Of a DNA stretch of 64,000 bases, positions 9,447 to 20,473 are shown piece after piece. Made by a program: the position numbers and the translations under genes. Source of the stretch: Flavobacteriales bacterium (GTDB lineage: Bacteria; Bacteroidota; Bacteroidia; Flavobacteriales_F; PHOS-HE28); contig JADJTW010000031.1 of the NCBI GenBank assembly GCA_016710965.1, positions 124,001 through 188,000 on the forward strand. Reading direction: 5' to 3'. The notes beneath the pieces are model-generated. The model searched no databases. It had not been told where the DNA came from and was given only the letters and a program-made list of their open reading frames with translations. How positions within the stretch are numbered: the stretch's first letter is position 1; every line of letters starts with the position of its first letter.

Positions 9447-11207
9447 ATGAAACAAGCCCTGCTCCGATCGGTGCTTCGCAAGGAAGTGGTGGCCCTGGCG
9501 CGGGTGCTCGTCATCCTGCTCACCGTCTTCTTGGTGCTGCTGCAATTCGGGTATCGTGCCGATGCGACCACCAACGTGCTGCTCGGGCAGTTGAGCTACG
9601 GTCTGGTGATCGCCGCATCATTCGTTACGCTGGGCAGCTTGTTGCGGGCTGCCTTCCGCAAAGAACATGTGCGCAAGGCCGAACTGCTCTGGTTCCTCAC
9701 CGCCCTATTCCTCATCATCAGCCGCACGGCGCTGTACACCTTCTGGAGCGAGGTTGGCCACTGGCCATTGCTTCTCTTCCTGGCGATCTTCTCCTTCATC
9801 GAGCTCTCCCGACTGGAACTGGGCCGCAACAGCACGCTCTTCAATCCTGCGTTGCTCTTCGTGGTGAGCTTCATTCTCTTGATCGCCGTTGGTGCAGCGC
9901 TCTTCAAGCTGCCCAATGCCACCACGCATCCCATCTCGCTGGTCGATGCCATCTTCACCTCCACCTCGGCCGTGTGCGTCACCGGGCTCACCACCATCGA
10001 TGTGGGGCGCGATCTCACGTTCATGGGCCAGTGCGTGCTGATGCTGCTGATCCAGCTCGGCGGCCTGGGCGTGATGACCTTCACGAGCTTCTTCGCCTTC
10101 TTCTTCAAGGGCCGCACTTCGTTGGAGGAGCAACTTCGCGTGCGCGACATCGCGAACACCACCCTCAGCGGTGCGCGGGGCTTCATCGTGCAGGTGATCC
10201 TGTTCACGCTCGCCGTGGAATTGGTGGGCGCTGCCCTCGTCTTCTACAGCGTGCCTGCCGACCCGTTCGCCAGCGCGGGCGATCGGCTCTTCTTCGCGAT
10301 CTTCCATTCCATCTCATCGTTCAACAATGCGGGCTTCAGCACCTACACGCAAGGTCTGTACGACCCGGCCTTCCGCTTCAACTATTCGTTGATGTGGATC
10401 ATGTCGCTGCTCTTCATCTTCGGTGGCCTGGGCTTCGGCATCGTCTTCAACTTCAGCAAGTACGTGCGGGTATGGATCACGCAACGTGTGCGTCGCATGT
10501 TCACGGGCCAGCCTTGCCAACGGCACCCGCGCGTGGTCACCCTCAGCGCCCGGCTGGTACTGCTTACAACGGCGCTGCTGATCATGGTAGGCACGGTGGC
10601 CATCCTCGTATTCGAATGGAACGGAACGCTTGCCGAGCACCCCACCTGGTGGGGAAGGCTCAGCACGGCCTTCTTCACCGGCACCGCACCCCGCACGGCA
10701 GGATTCAATGTCGTGGACACCGGCGCGCTCACCGTGCCCTCGCTCATGATCATCCTGCTTCTCATGTACGTGGGCGCGTCGCCTGGTTCCACCGGCGGCG
10801 GCATCAAGACCACCACCTTCGGCATAGCCACGCTCAACATCTTCGCCACGGCGCGCGGCCGTCGGCGCATCGAATTCATGGGCCGCGAACTGAGCAACCT
10901 CAGCACGCGTCGGGCCTTCGCCACCATCGTGCTCTCGCTGGTATTCCTCGGCCTTTCGGTGAGCGTGGTGGCCTCATTGGAAAAGGACCTCGGACTGATG
11001 CCACTGGCGTTCGAGTGCTTCAGCGCCTTCGGCACAGTGGGCTTGAGCATGAACCTGACGCCCCAGTTGGGCGATGCGGCCCGGCTGGTGCTCGTGGTGG
11101 TGATGTTCGTGGGCCGCGTAAGCGCGCTAACATTGCTCGTCGGCGTGCTGCGGCAGGTGAAAGTGAACAACTACCGTTACCCCAAGGAGGACATCCTCAT
11201 CAACTGA
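9447..11207 (+). CDS. trkH: TrkH/KtrB-family potassium uptake channel subunit
   Basis: An integral inner-membrane protein of 586 residues that forms the K+ pathway of a Trk/Ktr system. All four selectivity-filter loops are visible: TSAVCVTGLTT, SISSFNNAGFSTY, TGTAPRTAGFNVVD and FSAFGTVGLSM. The conserved Gly-rich loop SPGSTGGGIKTTT lies between the third and fourth. The frame is open upstream to 9291, but that part overlaps the previous gene and is not membrane-like, so ATG 9447 (MKQALLRSVLRKEVV) is preferred. The gating partner TrkA follows after 6 nt. KtrB is the alternative name; motif reading cannot separate the two. Confidence 0.93.
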   Translation: MKQALLRSVLRKEVVALARVLVILLTVFLVLLQFGYRADATTNVLLGQLSYGLVIAASFVTLGSLLRAAFRKEHVRKAELLWFLTALFLIISRTALYTFWSEVGHWPLLLFLAIFSFIELSRLELGRNSTLFNPALLFVVSFILLIAVGAALFKLPNATTHPISLVDAIFTSTSAVCVTGLTTIDVGRDLTFMGQCVLMLLIQLGGLGVMTFTSFFAFFFKGRTSLEEQLRVRDIANTTLSGARGFIVQVILFTLAVELVGAALVFYSVPADPFASAGDRLFFAIFHSISSFNNAGFSTYTQGLYDPAFRFNYSLMWIMSLLFIFGGLGFGIVFNFSKYVRVWITQRVRRMFTGQPCQRHPRVVTLSARLVLLTTALLIMVGTVAILVFEWNGTLAEHPTWWGRLSTAFFTGTAPRTAGFNVVDTGALTVPSLMIILLLMYVGASPGSTGGGIKTTTFGIATLNIFATARGRRRIEFMGRELSNLSTRRAFATIVLSLVFLGLSVSVVASLEKDLGLMPLAFECFSAFGTVGLSMNLTPQLGDAARLVLVVVMFVGRVSALTLLVGVLRQVKVNNYRYPKEDILIN

Positions 11208-11213
11208 TCCATC

Positions 11214-11903
11214 ATGAAGATCGCAGTGTTCGGCCTCGGCAATTTCGGCAAGCACCTCGCCGCCAAGCTCACCGGCATGGGCCACGAAGTGATCGCCATC
11301 GATCACGACATGGAAAAGGTGGAGGCGATCAAGAACGAAGTGAGCTATGCCGTGTGCTTGGAAAGCAACGACCCGCAAGCGATGAGCACCCTGCCGCTTT
11401 CCGATGTGGACGCCGCCGTGGTAGCGATCGGCGAGAACGAAGGAGCCAACATCATGACTACCGCGCTCCTGGTGAACCTTAAGGTGAAGCGCGTGATCAG
11501 CCGCGCCATCAACCCTTTGCACGAGATGGTCCTCAACAGCATGGGCGTCACTGATATCGTTCACCCCGAGGAGAAAGCCGCCGAAGGACTTGCCCGCAAG
11601 CTGAACCTGCGGCGCCTAGTGGACCAATTCGAATTGCCGGGCGGCTTCATCATCGCGGAGATCGTGGTGCCGGACAAGTTCGTGGGCCGGGCATTGGGCC
11701 AGATCGAAGAATTGCGCCAACGGAAACTGGGGATGGTAACAGTGCTGCGCAAGGAGAGCGAGAAGAGCTTCCTCGGTCGACGCACCATCAAGCTGGGCGC
11801 GCTCGGCGTCATGGACCCCGACTTCCTCCCCGAGAAGGGCGACATCCTCGTGCTCTTCGGCACCAAGGAGGATGTGGTGCGCTTCACCGGTGAGAACGAC
11901 TGA
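11214..11903 (+). CDS. trkA: TrkA/KtrA-family potassium uptake regulatory subunit
   Basis: A cytoplasmic RCK/TrkA protein of 229 residues that binds nucleotide and gates the TrkH channel. It has an N-terminal Rossmann fold with VFGLGNFGKHLAAKL (the dinucleotide glycines) and the acidic end of beta-2 (VIAIDHD). A TrkA_C domain follows from about residue 140 (FIIAEIVVPDKFVGRALGQI). The single-RCK length matches KtrA better than the doubled E. coli TrkA. It sits 6 nt after trkH, so they are one operon. Its 3' end nearly touches the haemoglobin gene. Confidence 0.93.
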   Translation: MKIAVFGLGNFGKHLAAKLTGMGHEVIAIDHDMEKVEAIKNEVSYAVCLESNDPQAMSTLPLSDVDAAVVAIGENEGANIMTTALLVNLKVKRVISRAINPLHEMVLNSMGVTDIVHPEEKAAEGLARKLNLRRLVDQFELPGGFIIAEIVVPDKFVGRALGQIEELRQRKLGMVTVLRKESEKSFLGRRTIKLGALGVMDPDFLPEKGDILVLFGTKEDVVRFTGEND

Positions 11904-11907
11904 GCCA

Positions 11908-12288
11908 TTGCCCGAACGGCACGACATCAGGGATGCCGATGATGTGCGAACGTTGGTGGCTCGCTTCTACGCCTCCGTCACGCAAGACGCACAGATCGGC
12001 CATTTCTTCACGCACCTCGATCTATCCGCTCACCTTCCCAAGATCGAGGCCTTCTGGCGCATGGTGCTCTTCGGCGATCGCAGTTACCAAGGCGACCCGA
12101 TGGCGGTGCATATCAGCCTGGACCAGCGGCACCGGATGGAAACCGCGCATTTCGAGCGGTGGCTGGGTGCGTGGGAAGCGAGCATCGATGAGTTGTTCGC
12201 CGGTCCGCGGGCTGACATGGCGAAGGCACGCGCACGCGCCATCGCACCGCTGATGATGCACAAGGTGAAGCAGGCGCGCGACAGCTAG
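11908..12288 (+). CDS. Group III truncated haemoglobin
   Basis: A small haem protein (about 126 residues) of the truncated 2-on-2 globin family, group III. Such proteins bind O2 or NO and are often linked to NO or microaerobic stress. Visible motifs are DVRTLVARFYASVTQDAQIG, PKIEAFWRMVLFGDRSYQGD and ETAHFERWLGAWEASIDELF, in which the His of TAHF is the likely proximal ligand. The start is uncertain. TTG 11908, 5 nt after the trkA stop, gives a family-like N-terminus; ATG 11872, overlapping trkA, is the alternative. It probably shares the trkHA transcript. Its stop codon overlaps that of the convergent gene within a CTAG. Confidence 0.87.
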   Translation: MPERHDIRDADDVRTLVARFYASVTQDAQIGHFFTHLDLSAHLPKIEAFWRMVLFGDRSYQGDPMAVHISLDQRHRMETAHFERWLGAWEASIDELFAGPRADMAKARARAIAPLMMHKVKQARDS

Positions 12289-13286
12289 CGACGCGGCTTG
12301 CGCAAAGCGATGCGTTGGCCTTCGCTCAACGGCGCGTCCGCATCAAGCCCATTGTACTTCGCCAGCTTGCTCAGTTTCACGCCGTATTGCTGGCTGATGG
12401 ACCAAAGCGTTTCACCAGCGGTGACGGCGTGGGTAGCGCTGCTCTTGCACGCATTGCGCTTGGGCTGGATGTAGATGATCTGTCCTTCCTCCAGTGCGGC
12501 CTCCTTGTCCATGTCATTCCACCGCGCGATCATGCCGTGGGTCATCTCCAAGTCGGTTGCCAGCTTACGGAAGGTATCGTCGGCCCTTGTCCGCACGAAT
12601 TTGATCCGGCCCTCGAAGACCTCCACGCTGCGCCCGCCCGCGATCACGATCTCGCCGCCAGCAGCGGGCCTGCGACCGCCACGCACCTGGCGCACGACGG
12701 GGCGTTCATCAGCCGGTTTCGGCTTGTAGTTCACATCAACGCCTTCGTCCAGCTTGTGCAACTGGTAGCGCTCGATCAGGTCGATCAGCTTCTGGGGATA
12801 CCGGGGATCGGTGGCGTAGCCCGCATTCTTCAGGCCGTGCGCCCAGCCCTTGTAATCAGTCGGCTTCAATTCAAAGAGGGAAGCGTAGCGTGCGCGCTGC
12901 AGGAACTTCGCATGGTCCTCGAAGCTCTCAGCCGCGTCCCTATACACGCGGAAGCAGTCGTCCTTCTTATCGTCATCGTGGTAGGTGCGGCCGCCGTTCC
13001 AGTCGGCTGTGCATTTGATGCCGAAATGGTTGTTGCTCTCGCGTGCCAGGATGCTGTTGCCGTTGCCGCTCTCCAGCAGCCCCTGCGCCAGGGTGATGCT
13101 CGCCGGTATGCCATGCTGCTTCATCTTCTTCACGGCCACCTCCTTCCACTGCGTGATGTACTCCTCGGCCGTGATCGGCTTGTACTGCCCATCGATGGCC
13201 ACGAAGCCGCTGCCGAAAAGGCCCGTGATGACCAAGGCCAGCCGTGCGAAGAGATGTGCGTTGGGCGAAGGGAACAGGGGTGCCAT
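12285..13286 (-). CDS. Exported glucosaminidase (GH73-like) with two LysM domains
   Basis: A 333-residue peptidoglycan hydrolase predicted to cut the glycan strand. The N-terminus is a hydrophobic export signal (residues 10-30, ARLALVITGLFGSGFVAI). The GH73-type domain covers residues about 40-190, with HGIPASITLAQGLLESGNG (the Glu in LLESGNG is the likely catalytic acid), NNHFGIKC and GLKNAGYATDPRYPQKLI. Two LysM-like peptidoglycan-binding units follow, the last being AVTAGETLWSISQQYGVKLS. ATG 13286 is chosen because the signal follows it; the frame is open further upstream. A TAGCTTCG box lies 12 nt before it. The stop overlaps the haemoglobin stop. Confidence 0.88.
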   Translation of the reverse strand: MAPLFPSPNAHLFARLALVITGLFGSGFVAIDGQYKPITAEEYITQWKEVAVKKMKQHGIPASITLAQGLLESGNGNSILARESNNHFGIKCTADWNGGRTYHDDDKKDDCFRVYRDAAESFEDHAKFLQRARYASLFELKPTDYKGWAHGLKNAGYATDPRYPQKLIDLIERYQLHKLDEGVDVNYKPKPADERPVVRQVRGGRRPAAGGEIVIAGGRSVEVFEGRIKFVRTRADDTFRKLATDLEMTHGMIARWNDMDKEAALEEGQIIYIQPKRNACKSSATHAVTAGETLWSISQQYGVKLSKLAKYNGLDADAPLSEGQRIALRKPRR

Positions 13287-13298
13287 GAGCGTGGAACG

Positions 13299-13306
13299 CG
13301 AAGCTA
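13299..13306 (-). promoter_or_regulatory. -7-like box TAGCTTCG for the glucosaminidase gene
   Basis: TAnnTTYG match, 12 nt before ATG 13286. Confidence 0.4.
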
Positions 13307-13463
13307 TCCGGGCGGGTAGCGGGACTTGGGTGCTGGTAACGACCACCTGCCAACAGCGGCGTGTGAAAAGAACGTGCCGCCATGGGTCCATAGCATTCGG
13401 CGAAAAGGACCTTCGCGCCGCAAGCGAACCAACTGCCGCCGCCGGTGTTTGGGCATTCAGGCC

Positions 13464-13667
13464 ATGGAGCAGGAGAACAATGGGTCGGTGGAGCAGGACG
13501 AACAACGGTTCGAACGTTCGGGCCTGCAAGAGGGGGACTACTACTTCTCGCCTGAAGGCTACCTGGTCTTCACGGAACAGTACCACTTGAGGCGCGGGTA
13601 TTGCTGCGGGAACAGGTGCAAGCATTGTCCCTTCGGGCATGAGGCCGTGAGGAAAGCCAGAGGTTAG
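13464..13667 (+). CDS. Small Cys-rich DUF5522-like protein
   Basis: A 67-residue protein whose second half (YYFSPEGYLVFTEQYHLRRG, then CCGNRCKHCPFGHE) is typical of the small DUF5522 family conserved in Bacteroidota. The CC-x3-C-x2-C cluster suggests metal binding, most likely zinc. ATG 13464 is the last in-frame ATG before the conserved part and gives the family's length. No function is known. It is followed after 37 nt by a T9SS cargo gene that has its own promoter box. Confidence 0.75.
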   Translation: MEQENNGSVEQDEQRFERSGLQEGDYYFSPEGYLVFTEQYHLRRGYCCGNRCKHCPFGHEAVRKARG

Positions 13668-13689
13668 GCAGCGTTCCGGCCTGCGCGGC

Positions 13690-13697
13690 TATCTTTC
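13690..13697 (+). promoter_or_regulatory. -7-like box TATCTTTC
   Basis: One mismatch from TAnnTTTG, 7 nt before ATG 13705. No Shine-Dalgarno sequence. Confidence 0.4.
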
Positions 13698-13704
13698 CAG
13701 TGCC

Positions 13705-15195
13705 ATGCGGAACCGAGCGCTTCTGGGAACTCTTCTGCTCTGCGTCGCGGCGCATGCTCAGAACTGGGCGCTCCTCAACCCCGCATACAGGTACAACTAC
13801 AGCAACGACGGCACGGACACGATCAGCAACCAGATCCGTGTCATGCACATCGACACGCTAGGACCGGACAGTTTCAGGTATGAGTTGAACCTGATCGGGG
13901 TGGTGTGCGATACCTGCCCGGCGAGTTTGGGAGGGCCATGCGATGGTTGCTTCGTGCGTGTGGATCAGCCACAGTTCATGGGATACGAGTGCATTCGCTC
14001 GGAGAACAATTGGACCTTCCAAGGGAAGGACACCGTGCTTATCCGAAGTGATACTGACGTCGGCGCCTCATGGATCTTCCATGCGGCAGATGGGATCACT
14101 GCAACCGTAGATGAAGAATGGGCGACTAACGTGTTTGGTATACTCGACACCCTACAGAAGATATTGTTGAGCGATGGTGACTCCATTCTGCTGAGCCAGT
14201 CGTTCGGCATCATGAATTTCCGACGTGGGGCTATTCACCACGATCTGCTTGGGGTTGAGGGGGCGGGGGTTGGCATCCTTCTGACGGACCCGATGGATTT
14301 CTTCGACTTTCAAATCGGCGATGAACTAACCTATCGAGTAGTTGACACCTATACCGCCACTCCACAAGGAGGTTTTCCTTTCCCGCAGACCACACATTAC
14401 TATTGGAGGGCGGTCATTTTGGGCCGGGAGGACTTCCAGGATAGCGTGCGATACGCTACTTCCGTGGCTCGGACAACGCCAAGCTATGGTTATCCGGGTG
14501 GTGGTGGATTACCGTGGTTTTGGCGTATGCCTCAGAACCCCTGGGTCTTTGATCGAGCGATCCTGAATCAATCCCATCCGGTTCTTGGCGCACACCCTGG
14601 ACAATTGCTGGAAAGCACGGTCGTGTGGTCCGCAAATGTGGAAACTGGATTCCTCGCAGAGTGGTCGATGTCGAATAATGGTCGCCGAGTAGTGCGCTCA
14701 AAGTCTTTGCAGATCGTGCCCACTGGATTGAATGGCGGGATCAATTTGTACTCTTCGCCTTCTCCAGGCCTTCATCCATTCTTCACAGGTTATGACCAGA
14801 CGGCGATCGTAAATGTTCAGTATGAAGAAGGGCTAGGGCTCATTGAGGTCATACGTCGAAGGCAATCAATTATCGAGTACAGCGTCACGTTGGTCGGTGC
14901 CATCATAGCCGGGGATACGATCATATCGCCTCCGCAGATCAATTGGGCAGTCGGGATTGATGAGGACCGTACCGCTGAGTTATCGTTCCATCCGAACCCC
15001 GCATTCGACTTCATTGTCCTTTCCTCCTACACACCGGGCGCGCTCTGCTACATCACCGATCTACAAGGCCGCGCGATACTCGTACAGCGGGTCACAACAA
15101 CCAATGCGCGCATCGATGTCCAGGCCTTGCCCCCGGGCGTGTATGTGCTGACGATGGAAGGGTTCCGGCCACAGCGCTTCGTTATCGCACGCTAG
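13705..15195 (+). CDS. Secreted T9SS cargo protein of unknown function
   Basis: A 496-residue exported protein with a clear signal peptide (ALLGTLLLCVAAHAQ, cleavage after about residue 19). The body has no motif I recognise. It is rich in Tyr, Trp and Asp and has a Cys-rich stretch VCDTCPASLGGPCDGC at about residues 72-87. The C-terminal 75 residues are a T9SS type A sorting domain: ELSFHPNPAFDFIVLSS, then YITDLQGRAILVQ, then LPPGVYVLTMEG and the basic end RFVIAR. Parts of this gene look less GC-rich than its neighbours, which may reflect relaxed selection or recent acquisition. The substrate or surface role is unknown. Confidence 0.75.
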   Translation: MRNRALLGTLLLCVAAHAQNWALLNPAYRYNYSNDGTDTISNQIRVMHIDTLGPDSFRYELNLIGVVCDTCPASLGGPCDGCFVRVDQPQFMGYECIRSENNWTFQGKDTVLIRSDTDVGASWIFHAADGITATVDEEWATNVFGILDTLQKILLSDGDSILLSQSFGIMNFRRGAIHHDLLGVEGAGVGILLTDPMDFFDFQIGDELTYRVVDTYTATPQGGFPFPQTTHYYWRAVILGREDFQDSVRYATSVARTTPSYGYPGGGGLPWFWRMPQNPWVFDRAILNQSHPVLGAHPGQLLESTVVWSANVETGFLAEWSMSNNGRRVVRSKSLQIVPTGLNGGINLYSSPSPGLHPFFTGYDQTAIVNVQYEEGLGLIEVIRRRQSIIEYSVTLVGAIIAGDTIISPPQINWAVGIDEDRTAELSFHPNPAFDFIVLSSYTPGALCYITDLQGRAILVQRVTTTNARIDVQALPPGVYVLTMEGFRPQRFVIAR

Positions 15196-15224
15196 AGTCC
15201 AGTCCTTCCAGCGATCTTAGCGGC

Positions 15225-17246
<2,022 letters not shown>

Positions 17247-17326
17247 AATCCGACCTTCGACCCAACCCTCGGCATCCATGAGCCGTGTATGGTCCTGAAA
17301 CCTGAAGCCAAACTTTCCAACCGACC

Positions 17327-18721
17327 ATGAAACACCTGTTACGCAACTCGCTCTTCACCGCGTCTGCCCTACTAGGCATGGCTGCGCACGCACAGCAGCC
17401 CTACAGCGTCACCATTGCGGGTACGGTCCTGGGTTGCACCCCGAACTCGTCCGTCAACATCGTGACCTTGCCTGGCACGCTGCCCGCGCAGGATATCGAT
17501 GTACCAGTGCTCCCACCGTCCTGCTCGTTCATCGTCACCATCGGGCTGAGCACCGCAGGCGGGGGCTTCACCATCAGCACACCCTGCCTCGGCGCCATCC
17601 AATCGCAGGTGGTGCAATATGGTGTGCCGCCCTTCCTCGATAGCACGGCGGTGAGCGTCACCTTCAACTGTGGCAACTCCATGGTGGATTGCTTGGGCCT
17701 GCCAGGTGGCACGGCCTTGCCAGGCACTGCCTGCACCACCTTCGCGGGAGCTACCGGCACCTGGAGCACCAACTGCATCTGCGTTGCTGACAGCAGCAAC
17801 GGCGGCGTCGATTGCCTCGGCATTGCCAACGGCCCGAATGTGCCTGGCGCACCTTGCCAAAGCCCAGCAACAGGTGTTTTGGGTGTTTGGACGGCAGACT
17901 GTGCCTGCGATGCCGACACCACCGGTGGAGCGTACGACTGCATGGGCCAGTTGAACGGCCCTGCCCAGCCAGGTACGCCTTGCTGGCTCTTCGGCACCAA
18001 CTACGTGGGCCTCTGGGACGCCAACTGTGCCTGTGTCGATAGTTCCAACACCGGAGGAACCTGCGCTGCTTCGTTCTACGCGATGCAGGCCTATGACATC
18101 GACAGCACGAACCCGAACGGCGTGGGCACCCCAATCCCGTACGAGATCTGGGTGTGGAACTTGAGCACGACGAACGTTCTCCCTGTGACCTACCTCTGGG
18201 ACTTCGGCGATGGCAGCAGCAGCAGCAGCGCCTACCCCACCCATGCCTATAGCGGCAATGGTCCCTACCTGCTGTGCCTCACCATCGCTGATGCCGGCGG
18301 CTGCACCAGCACCTATTGCGACAGCATCTCCATCGATCCGGACGGCATCCTCAACGGCATGGCGATCGATCCCGAAGCGAACGGAAATGAAGCACGTGCG
18401 AATGGTTTCACCATCAACGTGCAGAACCCGCTTACAATGGGCCTCACCGACGCACCAGCCCTGGCTGATGTGCATGTGTGGCCGAACCCGGCGACCGATC
18501 AGCTCTACCTCGCGCTGAATGCCCGATTCGATGGCGCCGTGAACATCGCAGTGATCGATGTAAATGGCCGCGTTGTCGCACAAGAGCAACGTGTCCTCAA
18601 CACAGGTCGCAACCAGCAACGCATCGATGTGGCGGCACTGCCCACGGGGATGTACACCGCTCGGGTGACGGATCGGTCATCTGGCACCGTGGCAAGCATC
18701 CGCTTCGTGCGCAACCGTTAG
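17327..18721 (+). CDS. Secreted T9SS cargo with Cys-rich repeats and a PKD domain, paralogue A
   Basis: A 464-residue exported protein. A signal peptide (LLGMAAHAQQ) precedes an N-terminal domain (VTIAGTVLGCTPNSSVNIVT). Three Cys-rich repeats of about 45 residues follow, built as DCxG...PGxxC...GxWxxxCxC (from about residues 119, 163 and 204). A PKD domain comes next (YLWDFGDGSSSSSAYPTHAY), and then a T9SS sorting domain (VWPNPATDQLYLALN ... LPTGMYTARVTD). It is 30-50% alike by eye to the next gene in the N-terminal domain, the repeats and the LTIADAGGCTST block, so the two are tandem paralogues. An adhesive or surface-layer role is plausible but not shown. Confidence 0.8.
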   Translation: MKHLLRNSLFTASALLGMAAHAQQPYSVTIAGTVLGCTPNSSVNIVTLPGTLPAQDIDVPVLPPSCSFIVTIGLSTAGGGFTISTPCLGAIQSQVVQYGVPPFLDSTAVSVTFNCGNSMVDCLGLPGGTALPGTACTTFAGATGTWSTNCICVADSSNGGVDCLGIANGPNVPGAPCQSPATGVLGVWTADCACDADTTGGAYDCMGQLNGPAQPGTPCWLFGTNYVGLWDANCACVDSSNTGGTCAASFYAMQAYDIDSTNPNGVGTPIPYEIWVWNLSTTNVLPVTYLWDFGDGSSSSSAYPTHAYSGNGPYLLCLTIADAGGCTSTYCDSISIDPDGILNGMAIDPEANGNEARANGFTINVQNPLTMGLTDAPALADVHVWPNPATDQLYLALNARFDGAVNIAVIDVNGRVVAQEQRVLNTGRNQQRIDVAALPTGMYTARVTDRSSGTVASIRFVRNR

Positions 18722-18741
18722 TTCCGTAACAATTGTCGCGG

Positions 18742-18762
18742 ATGCCCTGCTCAGGCGGGGCA
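18742..18762 (+). terminator. Possible weak terminator hairpin
   Basis: ATGCCCTGC / GGCGGGGCAT forms an imperfect stem with a short loop 20 nt after the 17327 gene. There is no clear U tract, so termination is uncertain. Confidence 0.35.
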
Positions 18763-18880
18763 TTCGCTTGTACGGGCCGGCCGACAAGCACGCAGGCCTT
18801 AATTTTCGGGTCGACCCAACCTGGCGCCATCATTCCCCGTGTATGGCGGTGAAGCACTAGCTCACTCTAAACCCAACGAA

Positions 18881-20413
18881 ATGAATCTTCGCTCGCTCCT
18901 ACTCGGACCATCGCTCGCGCTGGGTATGGCCGCCTTTGCTCAGCCGCTGCCACCGTACCTGGTGAATATCTCAGGCCAGGTGATCGGTTGCAACCCCAGC
19001 AGTTACGTGAACATCCTCACCGTCCAGAACACACAGCCCGCGCTGGATATCGACGTACCGGTCGACGCGAATTGCGGCTTTTCCATCGACCTCTCCATGG
19101 ATTCCTTCCAAGGCTGGTTCGTGGTGAGCACAGCATGCTTGGGTGCGATACAGTCCGAGACGGTTACCTACACGGTCAATTCGTTCTTTCCGGATTCGAA
19201 CTATGTCTATGTCGTCTTCAACTGCGGAAACACCAACACCGACTGCTTGGGAGTTCCGGGTGGCAACGCTCAACCGGGCACCGCTTGCAGTCTGGATGGC
19301 GGCGTCACATTCGGTGGCACCTGGAATACCTCGTGCGTCTGTATGCCTAACACCGTTACCTGCAATGCTTGCTTCACGGTGAGCCAGACCGGTGCCAACC
19401 CGAACGGTGGCGGTGGAACACCTTGGAGCATGAGCGTTTCCAACTGCACGACTGGCACCGGGCCGTTCACCTACCAGTGGTGGATGCCTGACGGAAGCAC
19501 ATCGAATTCGGCCGAGCCGAACTTCATCTTCAACATGGAAGGCGTTTACGGCATCTGCCTCACCATCGCTGATGCCGGTGGTTGCACGAGCACACTCTGC
19601 GATACGGTCGTCGTGGATGCCAACGGCTGGATCAGCAGCAACCCCGTCGTGTACGATTGTCTGCAGATCGTGAACGGACCGAACATGCCCGGTACGCCAT
19701 GCACCGTTTTCGGAACCACCACCCCCGGCACTTGGAGCGCCGCCTGTGCATGTGTGCCGGACAGCACCACGGGGTGCCAGGCTGGTTTCTGGGTGATGCA
19801 GGCCTACGAGATCGACAGCCTGAACCCGAACGGCGGTGGAAGCCCGATCCCGAACGAGCTCTGGATCTGGAACCTGAGCAGCGGCGGAAGCGGCAACTAC
19901 CAGTTCGTTTGGAGCTGGGGCGACGGTACGCCCGACAGCACCGACCCCTACCCCACGCACTTCTACGCCAACGGAGGGCCGTACTACCTCTGCCTGACCA
20001 TGACCGACAACAATGGTTGCACGGACACCGCCTGTGATTCGATCTCGATCGATGGCGATGGCTTTTACACGGGACTGGCGCCACAGGAAAACGCGGAACG
20101 CAGCGGATTCACCGTCAACGTGCTCAACCAATTGCCCACCGGTATCGACGATCGCCCAGTGGTGGAAGAAACCACGGCATGGCCGAACCCCGTGGAGGAT
20201 GCGCTGAACCTTCGCTTCTACACCACCCTGAACGGCAACGTGCCCATGACGATCACGGACATGAATGGCAGAGTGGTACGCATGGAGAACCTCCTGATCA
20301 ACGCTGGCGGGAACAACACGCAGGTGCAGGTGGGCGATCTGGCGCCCGGCCTGTACATGCTGCGCTTCGGCAACGATGCGAGGGCCGTTGCCCTGCGCTT
20401 CGTCAAGCGCTGA
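18881..20413 (+). CDS. Secreted T9SS cargo with Cys-rich repeats and PKD domains, paralogue B
   Basis: A 510-residue paralogue of the preceding gene. ATG 18881 is chosen because a signal peptide (LLLGPSLALGMAAFAQ) follows; an upstream in-frame ATG at 18839 only adds leader. The N-terminal domain VNISGQVIGCNPSSYVNI matches paralogue A. It has two Cys-rich repeats (DCLGVPGGNAQPGTAC ... and DCLQIVNGPNMPGTPC ...) and two PKD-like units (QWWMPDGSTSNSAEPNF and VWSWGDGTPDSTDPYPTHFY). The sorting domain ends LAPGLYMLRFGNDARAVALR. Compared with A it has one fewer Cys repeat and one more PKD unit, so the copies have diverged by domain shuffling. Confidence 0.8.
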   Translation: MNLRSLLLGPSLALGMAAFAQPLPPYLVNISGQVIGCNPSSYVNILTVQNTQPALDIDVPVDANCGFSIDLSMDSFQGWFVVSTACLGAIQSETVTYTVNSFFPDSNYVYVVFNCGNTNTDCLGVPGGNAQPGTACSLDGGVTFGGTWNTSCVCMPNTVTCNACFTVSQTGANPNGGGGTPWSMSVSNCTTGTGPFTYQWWMPDGSTSNSAEPNFIFNMEGVYGICLTIADAGGCTSTLCDTVVVDANGWISSNPVVYDCLQIVNGPNMPGTPCTVFGTTTPGTWSAACACVPDSTTGCQAGFWVMQAYEIDSLNPNGGGSPIPNELWIWNLSSGGSGNYQFVWSWGDGTPDSTDPYPTHFYANGGPYYLCLTMTDNNGCTDTACDSISIDGDGFYTGLAPQENAERSGFTVNVLNQLPTGIDDRPVVEETTAWPNPVEDALNLRFYTTLNGNVPMTITDMNGRVVRMENLLINAGGNNTQVQVGDLAPGLYMLRFGNDARAVALRFVKR

Positions 20414-20473
20414 TCGGATGATGCGTGATCGGGGGCTTCGCGATCCGGCGGAGTCCCCCGCTCACATCGAAGC

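Noticed and set aside
20424..20460. G-rich/C-rich hairpin (CGGGGGCTTCG ... GTCCCCCG) after the 18881 gene
   Set aside because: Imperfect stem, long loop and no U tract, so not listed as a terminator.
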